DNA of 47,784 nt from Chloroflexota bacterium (GTDB taxonomy: Bacteria > Chloroflexota > Limnocylindria > P2-11E): contig VBIL01000162.1 in the NCBI GenBank assembly GCA_005879975.1, forward strand, positions 1 through 47,784, read 5' to 3'. A program made the position numbers and the translations under genes. The notes beneath the pieces were generated by a model. That model was not told where the DNA came from. It saw only the letters and a program-made list of their open reading frames with translations, and made no database searches. Below are positions 28,195-38,142 of this stretch, piece by piece; within the stretch, counting starts at the first letter, position 1, and each line of letters starts with the position of its first letter.

Positions 28195-28658
28195 CTGCGA
28201 CGCTACAGTCCGGATCCCATCGCGTCGCAATAACGTTGCTCGATTACCAGTTCGGGGACAGATCGAGAGCAAGCGCAGGCGTCGGAGACGCCTCGTGGCT
28301 GGACGTCAAGGTCGAAGCGGATGACGGCGCCAAGTATTGGCAGCGCGTCGACGCGTGCTTCAGTGACCTCGAGTTGTATGAGCTCGTCGACTTCCTTCGC
28401 GTGTCGGGCGCTGGAGACCCACCGCAAGAGCGGTTTGAGGGAATCGAGCCTAGTCTTCAATTCGTGGCGCGGTCCGACTCCAAGGGCCTTCGCCTCGATG
28501 TGCTGTTCAACCAAGAATTACATCCCGACGGACGTCACCACTACGACGAGGCCGACCCGAAAGTCCTTACGTTCAACCTGTCTCCTTCGGACGTCGGGCA
28601 CTTCGCGGATGAGCTCGCGACCGACCTGCGCGTATTCCCGGACCCGCGAGACCTCTAG
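28191..28658 (+). CDS. Hypothetical protein
   Basis: 155-aa ORF starting GTG overlapping the glcD stop (GTGA). Confidence 0.6.
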   Translation: MTATLQSGSHRVAITLLDYQFGDRSRASAGVGDASWLDVKVEADDGAKYWQRVDACFSDLELYELVDFLRVSGAGDPPQERFEGIEPSLQFVARSDSKGLRLDVLFNQELHPDGRHHYDEADPKVLTFNLSPSDVGHFADELATDLRVFPDPRDL

Positions 28659-29215
28659 CCGAAATACCCGTAGTCGCCGAAGACGAGCCGCAGGAAGGCG
28701 AGGCCGCAGAGGATCACGAGCAGGACGCGCTGCGAGAGGATCTCGCGCGGGCTTTCCTTCGCGACGAGCGCGACCTGGCCCCAGAAGAAGAGCACGAGGC
28801 TGATCTCCGCCCACATGAACGCGGCGTGCTCGTACCCGATGCCGCTCCAGCGATAGGGCTGCGTCATGGTCCAGTTGAGGAGCGCATTCGCCGCCTGATA
28901 CAGGTGAACGATCACAGTGATGAGCGCTCCGCCCAGAAGCGCGCCCGCGATCTCAGCGCCGTGCGGTCGCCGCCGCCAGGTCGCGAGCTGGCCCACGATG
29001 AAGACGTTCACGAGGGGAATGAGGAGCGCGTCCCCGATCAGCGCGGATGTGTACGACAGGGTCGTGCGGTAGTTCGATGCGATCGGATCGTCCTGCCAGC
29101 GGAGCCATACGCTCCCGGCGGCCTGCACGATGAAGCCGAAGAAACAGGTGACGCCGAAGACCAGACCGAGAAGAAGCCAGGGACGCTCTTCGACGCGCGC
29201 GACCGTCCGCAGCAT
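28655..29215 (-). CDS. Multi-pass membrane protein
   Basis: MLRTVARVEERPWLLLGLVFGVTCFFGFIVQAAGSVWLRW...; several hydrophobic segments. Confidence 0.7.
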   Translation of the reverse strand: MLRTVARVEERPWLLLGLVFGVTCFFGFIVQAAGSVWLRWQDDPIASNYRTTLSYTSALIGDALLIPLVNVFIVGQLATWRRRPHGAEIAGALLGGALITVIVHLYQAANALLNWTMTQPYRWSGIGYEHAAFMWAEISLVLFFWGQVALVAKESPREILSQRVLLVILCGLAFLRLVFGDYGYFG

Positions 29216-29258
29216 CGGCCCTTCCCCTTCCGATTTCGGTAGCGGGAGCCTACCGGAT

Positions 29259-29867
29259 TCAGTGCTTGGGAGCACCAAGCACACCAGCAGCGTAGGAGCG
29301 CCGATCGACCCGCGGGAGCCGCCGCGCGACCGCAGCTGGGATCAATTTGGTGTGCTTCGCCTCTGCGAGGAACTCGACCACCGGCCAGAGGTCCTCTTCC
29401 GCGGTCATCCAGCCGATCCGATCGAAGCGCCCGAGTGACAGCGGACGTGAGTACGCACGGAGGGATCGATCGCCGTCCCAGTTGAAGTATGCCTCGAAGT
29501 AACTCATCACGAGCTCGCGCACGGTGCGATACACCGGCGCGCGGAAGCGGAGTCCGGAGAACTTAGAGATCGCGACCGAGCCCCAGAGCCCGTGCTCGCG
29601 ATAGACCGCGAGCACGTGATCGTCGTCGTCCTCCGCCTCCAGATCGACGAGCAGTGGAGGCCGACCGTTGACACGAAAGGCAGCCGCCGCGAAGAACGCG
29701 CCCTCAGCGCAGTGCGCGGTGCCGTCGCGAAGGACGCGCCGCGGAGAGCGCAGCGTGTCGCCGTTGGGCTCGGTGTTGTACGGCAGCCGGTCGAGATACG
29801 CCTGCACGCGGTCGGGCGTGTCCAGACGCCGCAGCGCGGCGAGCTCGCGAGCCGTCAGTCCGTACAC
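29259..29867 (-). CDS. Hypothetical protein, possibly transglutaminase/NlpC-like fold
   Basis: MYGLTARELAALRRLDTPDRVQAYLDRLPYNTEPNGDTLRSPRRVLRDGTAHCAEGAFFAAAAFRVNGRPPLLVDLEAEDDDDHVLAVYRE; Cys-His-Asp arrangement is suggestive only. Confidence 0.6.
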   Translation of the reverse strand: MYGLTARELAALRRLDTPDRVQAYLDRLPYNTEPNGDTLRSPRRVLRDGTAHCAEGAFFAAAAFRVNGRPPLLVDLEAEDDDDHVLAVYREHGLWGSVAISKFSGLRFRAPVYRTVRELVMSYFEAYFNWDGDRSLRAYSRPLSLGRFDRIGWMTAEEDLWPVVEFLAEAKHTKLIPAAVARRLPRVDRRSYAAGVLGAPKH

Positions 29868-29870
29868 GAG

Positions 29871-30614
29871 CTAGAGGAGTTCCGCCGTGCCGTGCTTCCT
29901 TGAGAGGTACTCAAACGCAGCGCGGATCGCGCCGGGATACCAAATCGCTTTCTTTCGCAGCGCCTCTTCCTGCGTGGTGTGATGGATCGTGCTGTCCGCG
30001 GTCGGCTGCGCGAGGAGCTGAATCTCCGCCGCGCGCTCGAGCATCACCGCGGCGTAGCAGGCCTCGGCGATGGTCGATCCCACCACCACGACGCCGTGGT
30101 CGCGCAGAAATAGCGCGCGCGATTTGCCGAGCGCTCGCGCGACCGCCTTGCCCTGAGCGGGCGTGCGGACCAGGTCGGTGAACTCGGAGAAGCTCGGCAC
30201 ACCCGGTGGCCAGAAGTACGACCCTTCATGGGAGACCGGCCGCAGGTCGAGTCCACGCGCTGCGAAGGCCAACCCGAACTTCGGATGCGTGTGCACCACG
30301 GCGACGACGTCGGAGCGCATGCGCATGACCTCGGTGTGGATCGGGAACTCCTCGTGGAGGCGCGGCCACCCGTCGACCCTCGACCCATCGAGCTCCAGAT
30401 GGACGAGGTGCTTCTCACGTACTTCATCGAGTCCGACACCGGACCCTTTCATCCAAAGCGTCTCCGATCCGGGGAAGCGCGCACTCACGTGACCGTAGAT
30501 GTTGTCGGCCTGCCCTTCGCCGGCGAGGATGCGACACGCGAGGACGAGATCACGCCTCAGCGCACGCTCTTCGGTCGTCGAGCGGTCGACGATGTCCGCG
30601 AGCGGCTTTGCCAC
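29871..30614 (-). CDS. Class II aldolase/adducin family protein
   Basis: GQADNIYGHVSARFPGSETLWMKGSGVGLDEV, VVHTHPKFGLAFAARG, LFLRDHGVVVVGSTIAEACYAAVMLERAAEIQ. Confidence 0.92.
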   Translation of the reverse strand: MAKPLADIVDRSTTEERALRRDLVLACRILAGEGQADNIYGHVSARFPGSETLWMKGSGVGLDEVREKHLVHLELDGSRVDGWPRLHEEFPIHTEVMRMRSDVVAVVHTHPKFGLAFAARGLDLRPVSHEGSYFWPPGVPSFSEFTDLVRTPAQGKAVARALGKSRALFLRDHGVVVVGSTIAEACYAAVMLERAAEIQLLAQPTADSTIHHTTQEEALRKKAIWYPGAIRAAFEYLSRKHGTAELL

Positions 30615-30636
30615 CGTTGCCTAGTATGGCCGCCCG

Positions 30637-32232
30637 ATGCATGACGTCGTCATACGCGGCGGGACCGTGTACGACGGCGAGGGCGGGCCGCCGTACGCCG
30701 CGGATGTGGCGATCGATGACGATCGGATCAGCGCGGTGATGCCCGGCATCCGCGACCGGGGCCGCCGCGAGGTAGACGCCGCAGGCCTCGTCGTCGCGCC
30801 TGGCTTCATCAACATGCTGTCTTGGGCGATCCCCTCCCTGATCGCGGACGGCCGTGCACAGAGCGACATCCGGCAGGGCGTGACCCTCGAGATATTCGGG
30901 GAGGGCTCTTCGATGGGGCCGCTGACCGATCAGATGCGCCAGGACCACATCGAACGGCAGACGGACATCAAGTACGAGGTCCCGTGGACAACGCTCCGCG
31001 AGGGCCTCGAGCACCTCGTCCACCGAGGTAGCTCCGTCAACGTCGCTTCGTTCGTAGGCGCGACGACGCTCCGCGTGCACGAGGTCGGCTATGACGACCG
31101 ACCGCCCAGTCCCGCGGAGCTCGAGCGGATGCGCCAGCTCGCGCGGGACGCGACTTCAGAGGGCGCGCTCGGCGTCGGCTCTGCCCTGATCTACACGCCT
31201 GGGACATTCGCGTCCACCGATGAGCTCGTCGCGCTAGCCGAAGCGGCTGGCGGCACATACATCTCACACCTGCGCAACGAGGGCGATCGGCTCGTCGAGG
31301 CCGTGGACGAGCTCATCGAGATCACCCGCCGGGCGAACGTCCGCGGCGAGATCTATCACCTCAAGCAGGCCGGCCGCGCGAATTGGTCGAAGCTTTCCGC
31401 CGTGATCGAGCGGGTCGAAAGCGCGCGGAACGCGGGACTCGACATCACCGCAGACATGTACACCTACACAGCCGGCGCGACCGGCCTCAACGCCTCGATG
31501 CCTCCCTGGGTGCAGGAAGGCGGGTTCAAGGCATGGCTCGCGCGCCTCCGCGATCCCGCGGTGCGCGAACGGGTCGCCCGCGAGATGCGCGCGCCCGGCA
31601 AAGAGTGGGAGAACCTCTACCTGGCCGCGGGCGGGGCGCAGGGCGTGCTCCTCGTGTCCTTCAGGACCGAGCGGCTCAAGCCGCTCACGGGGAACACGCT
31701 CGCCGAGGTCGCGACGCTTCGCTCGGTGTCGCCTGAGGAGGCGGCGATCGACCTTGTCGTCGAGGACGAGAGCCGCGTCGGCGCGTGCTACTTCGTGGCG
31801 TCAGAGGACAACCTGCGCCGACAGGTCGCCCTCCCCTGGATGACCTTCGGCTCGGACGAAGGAGCGCCCGCGCCGGAAGGCGTCTTCCTCAAGTCAAACC
31901 CGCACCCGCGGGCGTATGGCACGTTCGCGCGACTGCTGGGTCATTACGTCCGCGACGAAGGCCTCGCCTCGCTCGAGGACGTCATCCGAAGGCTCACGAG
32001 CTTTCCCGCGGAGAATCTCGGCCTCTCCAGGCGGGGACGGCTTGCGCGCGGCTACTTCGCCGACGTCGTCGCCTTCGACGCCTCGTCCACCAGCGAACAC
32101 GCGACGTACGCGGACCCGCACCGGTACGCCACCGGGATGGCCCACGTCTTCGTGAACGGTGAGCACGTGCTGCGCGAAGGAGAGCACACCGGCGCGCGTC
32201 CGGGCAGGGTGCTCTCACCCCATCGCGAGTAG
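30637..32232 (+). CDS. D-aminoacylase / N-acyl-D-amino-acid deacylase-like amidohydrolase
   Basis: MHDVVIRGGTVYDGEGGPPYAADVAIDDDRISAVMPGIRDRGRREVDAAGLVVAPGFIN..., AGGTYISHLRNEGDRLVEAVDELIEI, LKQAGRANW, ENLGLSRRGRLARGYFADVVAFD. Confidence 0.88.
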   Translation: MHDVVIRGGTVYDGEGGPPYAADVAIDDDRISAVMPGIRDRGRREVDAAGLVVAPGFINMLSWAIPSLIADGRAQSDIRQGVTLEIFGEGSSMGPLTDQMRQDHIERQTDIKYEVPWTTLREGLEHLVHRGSSVNVASFVGATTLRVHEVGYDDRPPSPAELERMRQLARDATSEGALGVGSALIYTPGTFASTDELVALAEAAGGTYISHLRNEGDRLVEAVDELIEITRRANVRGEIYHLKQAGRANWSKLSAVIERVESARNAGLDITADMYTYTAGATGLNASMPPWVQEGGFKAWLARLRDPAVRERVAREMRAPGKEWENLYLAAGGAQGVLLVSFRTERLKPLTGNTLAEVATLRSVSPEEAAIDLVVEDESRVGACYFVASEDNLRRQVALPWMTFGSDEGAPAPEGVFLKSNPHPRAYGTFARLLGHYVRDEGLASLEDVIRRLTSFPAENLGLSRRGRLARGYFADVVAFDASSTSEHATYADPHRYATGMAHVFVNGEHVLREGEHTGARPGRVLSPHRE

Positions 32233-33288
32233 ATGTTCGGCCATCCAGTCGGCCATCGCGGGGCGGTACTTGTAGGGGATGTTGTTGCAGACGTGGTTGC
32301 CTTCGGGATAGAGAAGCAGCGTCGCGTTGGGCGCCTCGCGAACGATGCGCTCGGCCTGCTCGGGCGGGAAAAGCCGGTCCTTGCCCCCGTGGATCACAAG
32401 GAGTGGGCAGGTCACGTCCTTCAAAACGCCTCGCAGAGTGAGCGCCTTGGAACGCTCGAACGCTTCGGACTCGTCGCGGGACTTCGTGTAGAAGATGTAC
32501 CCACCTTTGGTGAGCGGGTTGAGCGCAGCCCAGCACTCGGACAGATCGTACGGACCTGCGAGCGCGACAAGCGCCCGGAGCCGTTTCTCTTTGGCGGCCG
32601 CGCGCGGCCCGTAGATCCCGCCCATGCTGATGCCCATCAGACCCACGCGGCCGAGGTCCACGCCCACGTCATCGGTCGCTATGTGATCGAGAAGTGGCGT
32701 GATCACGGTCGCCCAGTCGGGACGGATCGGAAGCCGCGGAGCGTTCTCGCCTTGCCCGGGCCCGTCGATCGTGAGCGTGGCGAGACCACGACGGAGGAAC
32801 TCGTTCTCCATCGCGAAGAGCTCTTCCTTCACCGAGTCGAGCCCCGGGATGAGCAGCACTAGCGGAGGGCGGTCGCCGCGAGGCTTTCGCAGGATGCCGG
32901 GGATGACCGCGCCTTCGAACGGCGCTTCGATGCGCCAGCCGGGCGGGTCTAGTCGCGGCAGCGCCTTCGCGTAGGTGGCCACGGTGCGCTCGCGGAGCTC
33001 GTCGTGCAGTGTGAGGTCCTCAAACCAGAGGAACTTGCCGAGGTGGTAGCACCATGCAGCACGCTGGTACGCCGCCGCTGCCGTCACGAAACGGCCGGCG
33101 CGCTCCGCTTCGTCGGCGAGCGCCCGATGCCTGTCGCCGACCCGTTTCCAACTCGGCGCCCAGTCCCGCCAGTCCGTCGTCGCGGCGAGGACCTCCTCGA
33201 AATCGTTCACGTCGATGCCGTTCGCGACGAACCGTGGCTTCCAGTGCGCCGCCACAAGCTGGACCCGGTTGGCCGTCTCGACGGTCAT
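32215..33288 (-). CDS. Alpha/beta hydrolase (2,6-dihydropseudooxynicotine hydrolase / DUF1100-like)
   Basis: PLVLLIPGLDSVKEELFAMENEFLRRGLATLTIDGPGQGE, GLMGISMGGIYGPRAA, CPLLVIHGGKDRLFPPEQAERIV, YPEGNHVCNN. Confidence 0.85.
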   Translation of the reverse strand: MTVETANRVQLVAAHWKPRFVANGIDVNDFEEVLAATTDWRDWAPSWKRVGDRHRALADEAERAGRFVTAAAAYQRAAWCYHLGKFLWFEDLTLHDELRERTVATYAKALPRLDPPGWRIEAPFEGAVIPGILRKPRGDRPPLVLLIPGLDSVKEELFAMENEFLRRGLATLTIDGPGQGENAPRLPIRPDWATVITPLLDHIATDDVGVDLGRVGLMGISMGGIYGPRAAAKEKRLRALVALAGPYDLSECWAALNPLTKGGYIFYTKSRDESEAFERSKALTLRGVLKDVTCPLLVIHGGKDRLFPPEQAERIVREAPNATLLLYPEGNHVCNNIPYKYRPAMADWMAEHLLAMG

Positions 33289-34481
33289 AGGTCGGCGCGC
33301 TCGAGTCGCTCGGCGACCGCGGCGAGGTAGCGCGCGGCCGTTGCACCGTCCGCGACGCGGTGATCGACAGAAAGCGTGAGCGTCGCGACCGGCCGGATCA
33401 TTGAGGTGCCGTCCTTGGCGATGACGCGGTCGCTCACCCGCCCCACCGCGAGGATCGCGGCCTCGGGCGGATTCACGATCGCCGTGAACCGGTCGACGCC
33501 CAGGGTCCCAAGGTTCGAGACGGTGAAGACCGCCCCTCCGATCTCGTGCTCCGCGAGCTTGCCCGCGCGCGCGTGCTGCTCGAGCTGCTCGCGTTCGCGG
33601 GCAAGCTCGGTCAAGTCCTTTCGTTCGGCATCTCGCAGCACCGGGACGAGGAGCCCGTCGTCAAGTGCTACCGCGATGCCGACATGGATCGCCCCCGAGA
33701 TGACCAGCTCAGCACCTTCGATCCGCGCGCGCAGGCGCGGATGATCCCGGAGTGCCTTGGCGCACGCCGCCACGATCGCGTCGGTATACGAGGCGCCTGC
33801 CTTCCTGCGCGCTTCGTTCGCCGCGCTCATGTCGACGTCGCGGGAGATGGAGAACTGCGGCTGGTCGCGCACGCTGCGCATCATTCGCTCCGCGATGGCG
33901 CGTCGCATGCGCGAAAGGGGCTCCCGGCGCTCGCCTGGAGAAGAAAGGGTGGACGCTGCGCTCTCCACATCCTCCAAGGTCACCCGCCCGCCGGGACCAG
34001 AGCCACGAACCTTTGAGATGTCGACTCCCAGCTCCTGAGCGCGTTTGCGAGCCGCCGGTGAAGAGCGGACGCGATCTGAATCGGATGGAGCGAGGGACTC
34101 AGGTTCCGAGGGCAGGGGTAGGGGCCCCTGGGCGCGCAGCGCCGCGCTGGGGAGCCGGCCGGAGGCCGGGGGGACCCCTGCGGGTTGAGAGGGTTTCGGA
34201 ACCTGAGGCCCGAGCACCAAGTCAGGGATGAGCTCGTCCGCGGTGTCACTGATAAGCGCGATAACGGTGGCAACCGGAGCGGAGGAGTCGGCGGCGAAGA
34301 GGATGCGGCGGAGGGTCCCGGCGGCGGGTGACTCGACTTCCATGGTCGCCTTGTCGGTCTCGACTTCGAAGAGGACCTCGCCCGCAACGACGGCATCGCC
34401 CACGCGTTTGTGCCACGCGACGATGCGCCCCTCATCCATCGTCAGCCCGAGCTTCGGGAGGATGACGCGCGTGACGGTCAG
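33285..34481 (-). CDS. Dihydrolipoamide acyltransferase (E2), second copy
   Basis: Lipoyl domain [85 protein letters not shown]; catalytic [17 protein letters not shown]-initiated ORF ends at 34439; the conserved N-terminus extends to a putative CTG at 34481. Confidence 0.9.
   Translation of the reverse strand: MTVTRVILPKLGLTMDEGRIVAWHKRVGDAVVAGEVLFEVETDKATMEVESPAAGTLRRILFAADSSAPVATVIALISDTADELIPDLVLGPQVPKPSQPAGVPPASGRLPSAALRAQGPLPLPSEPESLAPSDSDRVRSSPAARKRAQELGVDISKVRGSGPGGRVTLEDVESAASTLSSPGERREPLSRMRRAIAERMMRSVRDQPQFSISRDVDMSAANEARRKAGASYTDAIVAACAKALRDHPRLRARIEGAELVISGAIHVGIAVALDDGLLVPVLRDAERKDLTELAREREQLEQHARAGKLAEHEIGGAVFTVSNLGTLGVDRFTAIVNPPEAAILAVGRVSDRVIAKDGTSMIRPVATLTLSVDHRVADGATAARYLAAVAERLERADL
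34098..34207. repeat. About 110-bp nested palindromic (REP/MITE-like) element inside the E2 linker coding sequence
   Basis: 12-bp perfect terminal inverted repeats ctcaggttccga (34098-34109)/tcggaacctgag (34196-34207); inner 8-bp pair GCAGGGGT (34112-34119)/ACCCCTGC (34174-34181); internal palindromes CAGCG-CCG-CGCTG and CCGGCC-GGA-GGCCGG. Confidence 0.65.
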
Positions 34482-35515
34482 CCGACGAGCTCCTTCGCGG
34501 CCGCGACGATGTCCTCCACCTGCGGGACCACGCTCTTTTCGAGGTGCTGGGCATACGGGATCGGCGTGTCGAGACCGGCAAGACGCTTGGGCGGCGCGTC
34601 GAGCTCGTCGAACGCCTCCTCGGCGATCATCGCCGCGATCTCCGCGCCGTAGCCGGCGCGTTTGATCGCCTCGTGAACGACGAGCAGCCGGTGGGTCTTG
34701 CGCACGGATGCGAGCAGCGCGCCCTTATCGAGCGGGACGAGCGTCCGCACGTCGACGACCTCCGCCGCGATCCCCAGCTCCGCGAGCCTCCCGGCGGCCT
34801 CCAGAGCGAACAACACCTCGCGCGACCAGGTCACGATCGTGAGGTCGGTCCCTTCGCGTTTGATGTCCGCTTGTCCGAGGGGCACGACGTGCTCGCCTTC
34901 GGGTACCGCACCCTTGGTGCGGTAGAGAAGCTTGTGCTCGAGAAAGATCACTGGATTGTCGTCGCGGATGGCCGCGGTGAGGAGACCTTTCGCGTCGGCC
35001 GGCGTCGCCGGCATGACGAGCTTGAGACCGGCGACGTGCGCGAACCACGCCTCGAGGGACTTCGAATGTTGCGCCGCGTTCCCGCGGCCCGACCCGCCCT
35101 GCGTGCGGAGCACCATCGGCACGCGCGCCTGCCCGCCGAACATGAAGCGGTTCTGGGCCGCTTGGTTGACCACCTGATCCATCGCCAGCCCGGAGAAGTC
35201 GACGTACATGAGCTCGACGATCGGACGCAGACCGGTGAGCGCGGCGCCCACGGCGGCGCCGACGATGCCGATCTCGCTGATCGGCGTCTGGCGGATGCGC
35301 GTCGGGCCGAAGCGATCCAAGAGACCTGCGGTGACCTGAAAGGCCCCGCCATGTTCGGCGATGTCCTCGCCGATCACGATCACGCGCTCGTCGCGCTCCA
35401 TCTCGAGGCGCAGGGCCTCGTTCAGCGCCTCGCTGTAGAACATCTCACGAGTCGGGGGGCTGTGCCCCCCGGCCCCCGGCGTCGGCTCCGCCGTCGTGTC
35501 GGTCTTAGGTGGCAT
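34478..35515 (-). CDS. 2-oxoacid dehydrogenase E1 beta subunit, second copy
   Basis: [47 protein letters not shown]...; start either 35515 (MPPKTDTT...) or 35443 (MFYSEAL...). Confidence 0.92.
   Translation of the reverse strand: MPPKTDTTAEPTPGAGGHSPPTREMFYSEALNEALRLEMERDERVIVIGEDIAEHGGAFQVTAGLLDRFGPTRIRQTPISEIGIVGAAVGAALTGLRPIVELMYVDFSGLAMDQVVNQAAQNRFMFGGQARVPMVLRTQGGSGRGNAAQHSKSLEAWFAHVAGLKLVMPATPADAKGLLTAAIRDDNPVIFLEHKLLYRTKGAVPEGEHVVPLGQADIKREGTDLTIVTWSREVLFALEAAGRLAELGIAAEVVDVRTLVPLDKGALLASVRKTHRLLVVHEAIKRAGYGAEIAAMIAEEAFDELDAPPKRLAGLDTPIPYAQHLEKSVVPQVEDIVAAAKELVG
35454..35470. repeat. GC-rich hairpin GGGGGGC-TGT-GCCCCCC (REP-like)
   Basis: Perfect 7-bp stem in the E1-alpha/E1-beta junction or E1-beta N-terminal extension; followed by CGGCG...CGCCG. 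Confidence 0.6.
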
Positions 35516-36470
35516 ACACGTCATCAGGGAGCTTGATCGGCGAAGCGGGCGGACCCTCCTCGGCCCAGGCGACCGCGCGATCGATCTCACCTACGACCGA
35601 CAGATCGATCGCGTCGAGATCCGCGACGCCGGCGAGCCGGTCGGCGACGATCCAAGCGCGCGCGTCGGCGATCGGGTCGAAGCGTTTGCGCCAACCTTCG
35701 ATCTCGTCCTTGGTCTGATACTTGCGCGGGTCGCCGTAGTAGTGCCCCTCGTGCCGGTAGGAGTCGGCGACGAGGAGCGTCGGGCCCTTGCCCGAGCGAG
35801 CGCGAGCGACAGCCTCGCGGGCCGCCTCGTGGACGGCGCGCACATCGCGGCCGTCGACCCGTACGCCGGGCATCCCGTAGCCGGAGGCACGTACCGCGAT
35901 GTTCTCCACAGCGAACGCGCGCTTCACCGGGAGGCTCTCGGCGTACTGGTTGTTCTCGCAGACGTAGATCACCGGAAGCTTCCAGATCGCGGCCAGGTTG
36001 AGCGACTCGTGGAAGGTGCCCTGATTCGCGGCGCCGTCGCCGAAGAACGACACCGCTACCTGGTCGGTGCCGAGCTGCTGTGCGGTGAGCGCGGCGCCGG
36101 TCGCGATCGGAATCCCTCCGCCGACGATGCCATTGGCGCCGAGATTTCCCTTGGAAGTGTCGGCGATGTGCATCGAACCGCCGCGTCCGCGGCAGTACCC
36201 CGTCTCTCTCCCCAGGAGCTCCGCAAACATCTTCCCGAGGTCTGCGCCCTTCGCGATGCAATGGCCGTGGCCCCGGTGGGTGCTCGTGATCCAGTCGTCG
36301 TCGCGAAGGTGGGCGCATACCCCGGCGGCGATCGCCTCCTCCCCGGCGTAGCTATGGATCGTCCCCCAGATCTTGTTCTCACCGAAGAGCTGGGTCGATC
36401 GCTCCTCGAACGAGCGGATGGTCCGCATGACCCGGTACAGATCGAGGGCGGTAGCGCGATCGATCGTCAC
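35505..36470 (-). CDS. 2-oxoacid dehydrogenase E1 alpha subunit
   Basis: [75 protein letters not shown]...; ThDP motif [39 protein letters not shown] start at 36470. Confidence 0.95.
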   Translation of the reverse strand: MTIDRATALDLYRVMRTIRSFEERSTQLFGENKIWGTIHSYAGEEAIAAGVCAHLRDDDWITSTHRGHGHCIAKGADLGKMFAELLGRETGYCRGRGGSMHIADTSKGNLGANGIVGGGIPIATGAALTAQQLGTDQVAVSFFGDGAANQGTFHESLNLAAIWKLPVIYVCENNQYAESLPVKRAFAVENIAVRASGYGMPGVRVDGRDVRAVHEAAREAVARARSGKGPTLLVADSYRHEGHYYGDPRKYQTKDEIEGWRKRFDPIADARAWIVADRLAGVADLDAIDLSVVGEIDRAVAWAEEGPPASPIKLPDDVYAT

Positions 36471-37543
36471 GTGCCGGCCTGCGGATGGAGCATCACGCGG
36501 ATGGCCCCGTCGCGGCGCTCGGTGAACGTACGCCACGCGTCCTCGAACCGTTTGAGCGGGAAGTGGTGCGTCACGAGGGTCGTCACGTCGATCTTGCCCT
36601 GCGCGAGCAGCTCGAGCGCGCGGCCAGAGACGCCCTTCGGGTTCGCGAGCGAGCCGAGGATGTCCAGATTCCCTCGCACTATCGCCGAGAGCGACACGCC
36701 CAAGAGGTCCACGCCGTCCCCGGTGGCGCCGCCGAGCACCACGCGACCGCCGCGCCTGGCGAGCGCGATCGCGTCGCGGGCCGCCTCGGCCGTCCCGGCG
36801 AACTCCACGACGACGTCCGCGGTCCCGCGCAGCCGCGCGACGTCGGCAGCGTCGACGACCTCGTCCGCCATATCGCGGACCCGGGCGAGGCGCTTCCCTC
36901 GGCCCACGAGCGTCACCCGCCCGGCACCGAGCGCCCGCGCGAGCTGCGCCGCGCACAGACCGATCGCGCCTGGGCCGATGACGACGACGTGTTCTCCGGC
37001 TGCGAGCCGGCCGCGCTCGAGGGCCCACAGGGCGACCCCGAGATTGTCGGTCCACGCGCCCTGATCGAACGTCACGTGCTCGGGGAGCCTGTGCAGTGCC
37101 GCGATCGGGATCGCGGCGTAATCGGCGAGACCGCCGTCGATCGTGAAGCCGACGTGCGCGTGCCCGGTCTCGCGCTTTCCGTAGTTGAGACAGAGCGTGT
37201 ACATACCTTCCCGGCAGCGCTCGCAGGTGCCGCAGCCGACGTGCACCTCCACGCCCACGCGCATGCCGGCGGGAAAGCGTTCATCCATCGACGTCACAAC
37301 GTCGCCGGCGAATTCATGACCGGGCACGTGAGGAAAGCGCGTCGCCGGGAATTTCCCCGCGAGGATCTTCGCGTCGGTGGCGCAGACCATCGACGCGTGG
37401 ACGCGAACGAGCGCCTCGCGCGCGCCAGCCTGCGGCGTCGGGACCTCTCGCAGAGCGAACGCGTTCGGACCGGTGAAGACGACCGCGCGCATGGTCGCTG
37501 GGATCTCCGCGCCGCGAGCGGGCACGCCGAGGGCGCTCTTCAT
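36467..37543 (-). CDS. Zinc-dependent alcohol dehydrogenase family protein
   Basis: MRAVVFTGPNAFALREVPTPQAG..., HVPGHEFAGDVV, GCGTCERCREGMYTLC, VVVIGPGAIGLCAAQLARALGAGRVTLVG. Confidence 0.92.
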   Translation of the reverse strand: MKSALGVPARGAEIPATMRAVVFTGPNAFALREVPTPQAGAREALVRVHASMVCATDAKILAGKFPATRFPHVPGHEFAGDVVTSMDERFPAGMRVGVEVHVGCGTCERCREGMYTLCLNYGKRETGHAHVGFTIDGGLADYAAIPIAALHRLPEHVTFDQGAWTDNLGVALWALERGRLAAGEHVVVIGPGAIGLCAAQLARALGAGRVTLVGRGKRLARVRDMADEVVDAADVARLRGTADVVVEFAGTAEAARDAIALARRGGRVVLGGATGDGVDLLGVSLSAIVRGNLDILGSLANPKGVSGRALELLAQGKIDVTTLVTHHFPLKRFEDAWRTFTERRDGAIRVMLHPQAGT

Positions 37544-38142
37544 GTGCGTGGACGACCCGGATACCTATCGACGTAGACGAGCTGGTCGATCGGGAGCCGG
37601 TCCGCCGTCGGCGTTTCGGCGGCGTGGCCGAACGTGAACGTGCCGAGGAACGTCCACGACAGCGGCACGTTGAGGACCTTCTTGGCCTTCTCGGTGATCC
37701 AGTGCTGGACGAAGACCGCCCCGTAGCCGAGCGAGTACGCGCGCAGCCACATCGCGTAGATCGACATCGCCGCGGCCCACTCGAAGCCGTTGTCGGCGTG
37801 CACGTTGGTGAGGCTCTTCGCGGGATCCGCGATGACGGCGATCACCTCCGGGGTCTCGAGATCGTTGATCAGCCCGCTCGGGCCCTCGGGGCGGAAGATC
37901 GGATCCCAGTACGCCGAGAGCTCCTTCGATTCCTTCGCGAGCTGCTGCAACTCTCGCTTGACCGACGAGCTCTTCACCCAGATGAATCTCGCGGGCTGAC
38001 GATTCGCGGGCGACGGCGCCCACCGCGCAGCTTCGAGGATCTCGTTCACGTCGGCGTCAGGCACGAGCCCCGGTTTGAATTTTCGCACGGCACGTCGCGT
38101 GCGGATGAGCGTGCCGATGGATCCGCGTACGTCGACGCCCAC
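37540..38142 (-). CDS. Nitroreductase family protein
   Basis: VGVDVRGSIGTLIRTRRAVRKFKPGLVPDADVNEILEAARWAPSPANRQPARFIWVKSS...; GTG start. Confidence 0.9.
   Translation of the reverse strand: MGVDVRGSIGTLIRTRRAVRKFKPGLVPDADVNEILEAARWAPSPANRQPARFIWVKSSSVKRELQQLAKESKELSAYWDPIFRPEGPSGLINDLETPEVIAVIADPAKSLTNVHADNGFEWAAAMSIYAMWLRAYSLGYGAVFVQHWITEKAKKVLNVPLSWTFLGTFTFGHAAETPTADRLPIDQLVYVDRYPGRPRT

Noticed and set aside
34544-35536. 330-aa plus-strand ORF
   Set aside because: Antisense to E1-beta, biased composition.
35496-37576. Long plus-strand ORFs (522 and 363 aa) over E1-alpha and ADH
   Set aside because: Opposite strand of strongly supported E1-alpha and ADH genes; shadow ORFs.
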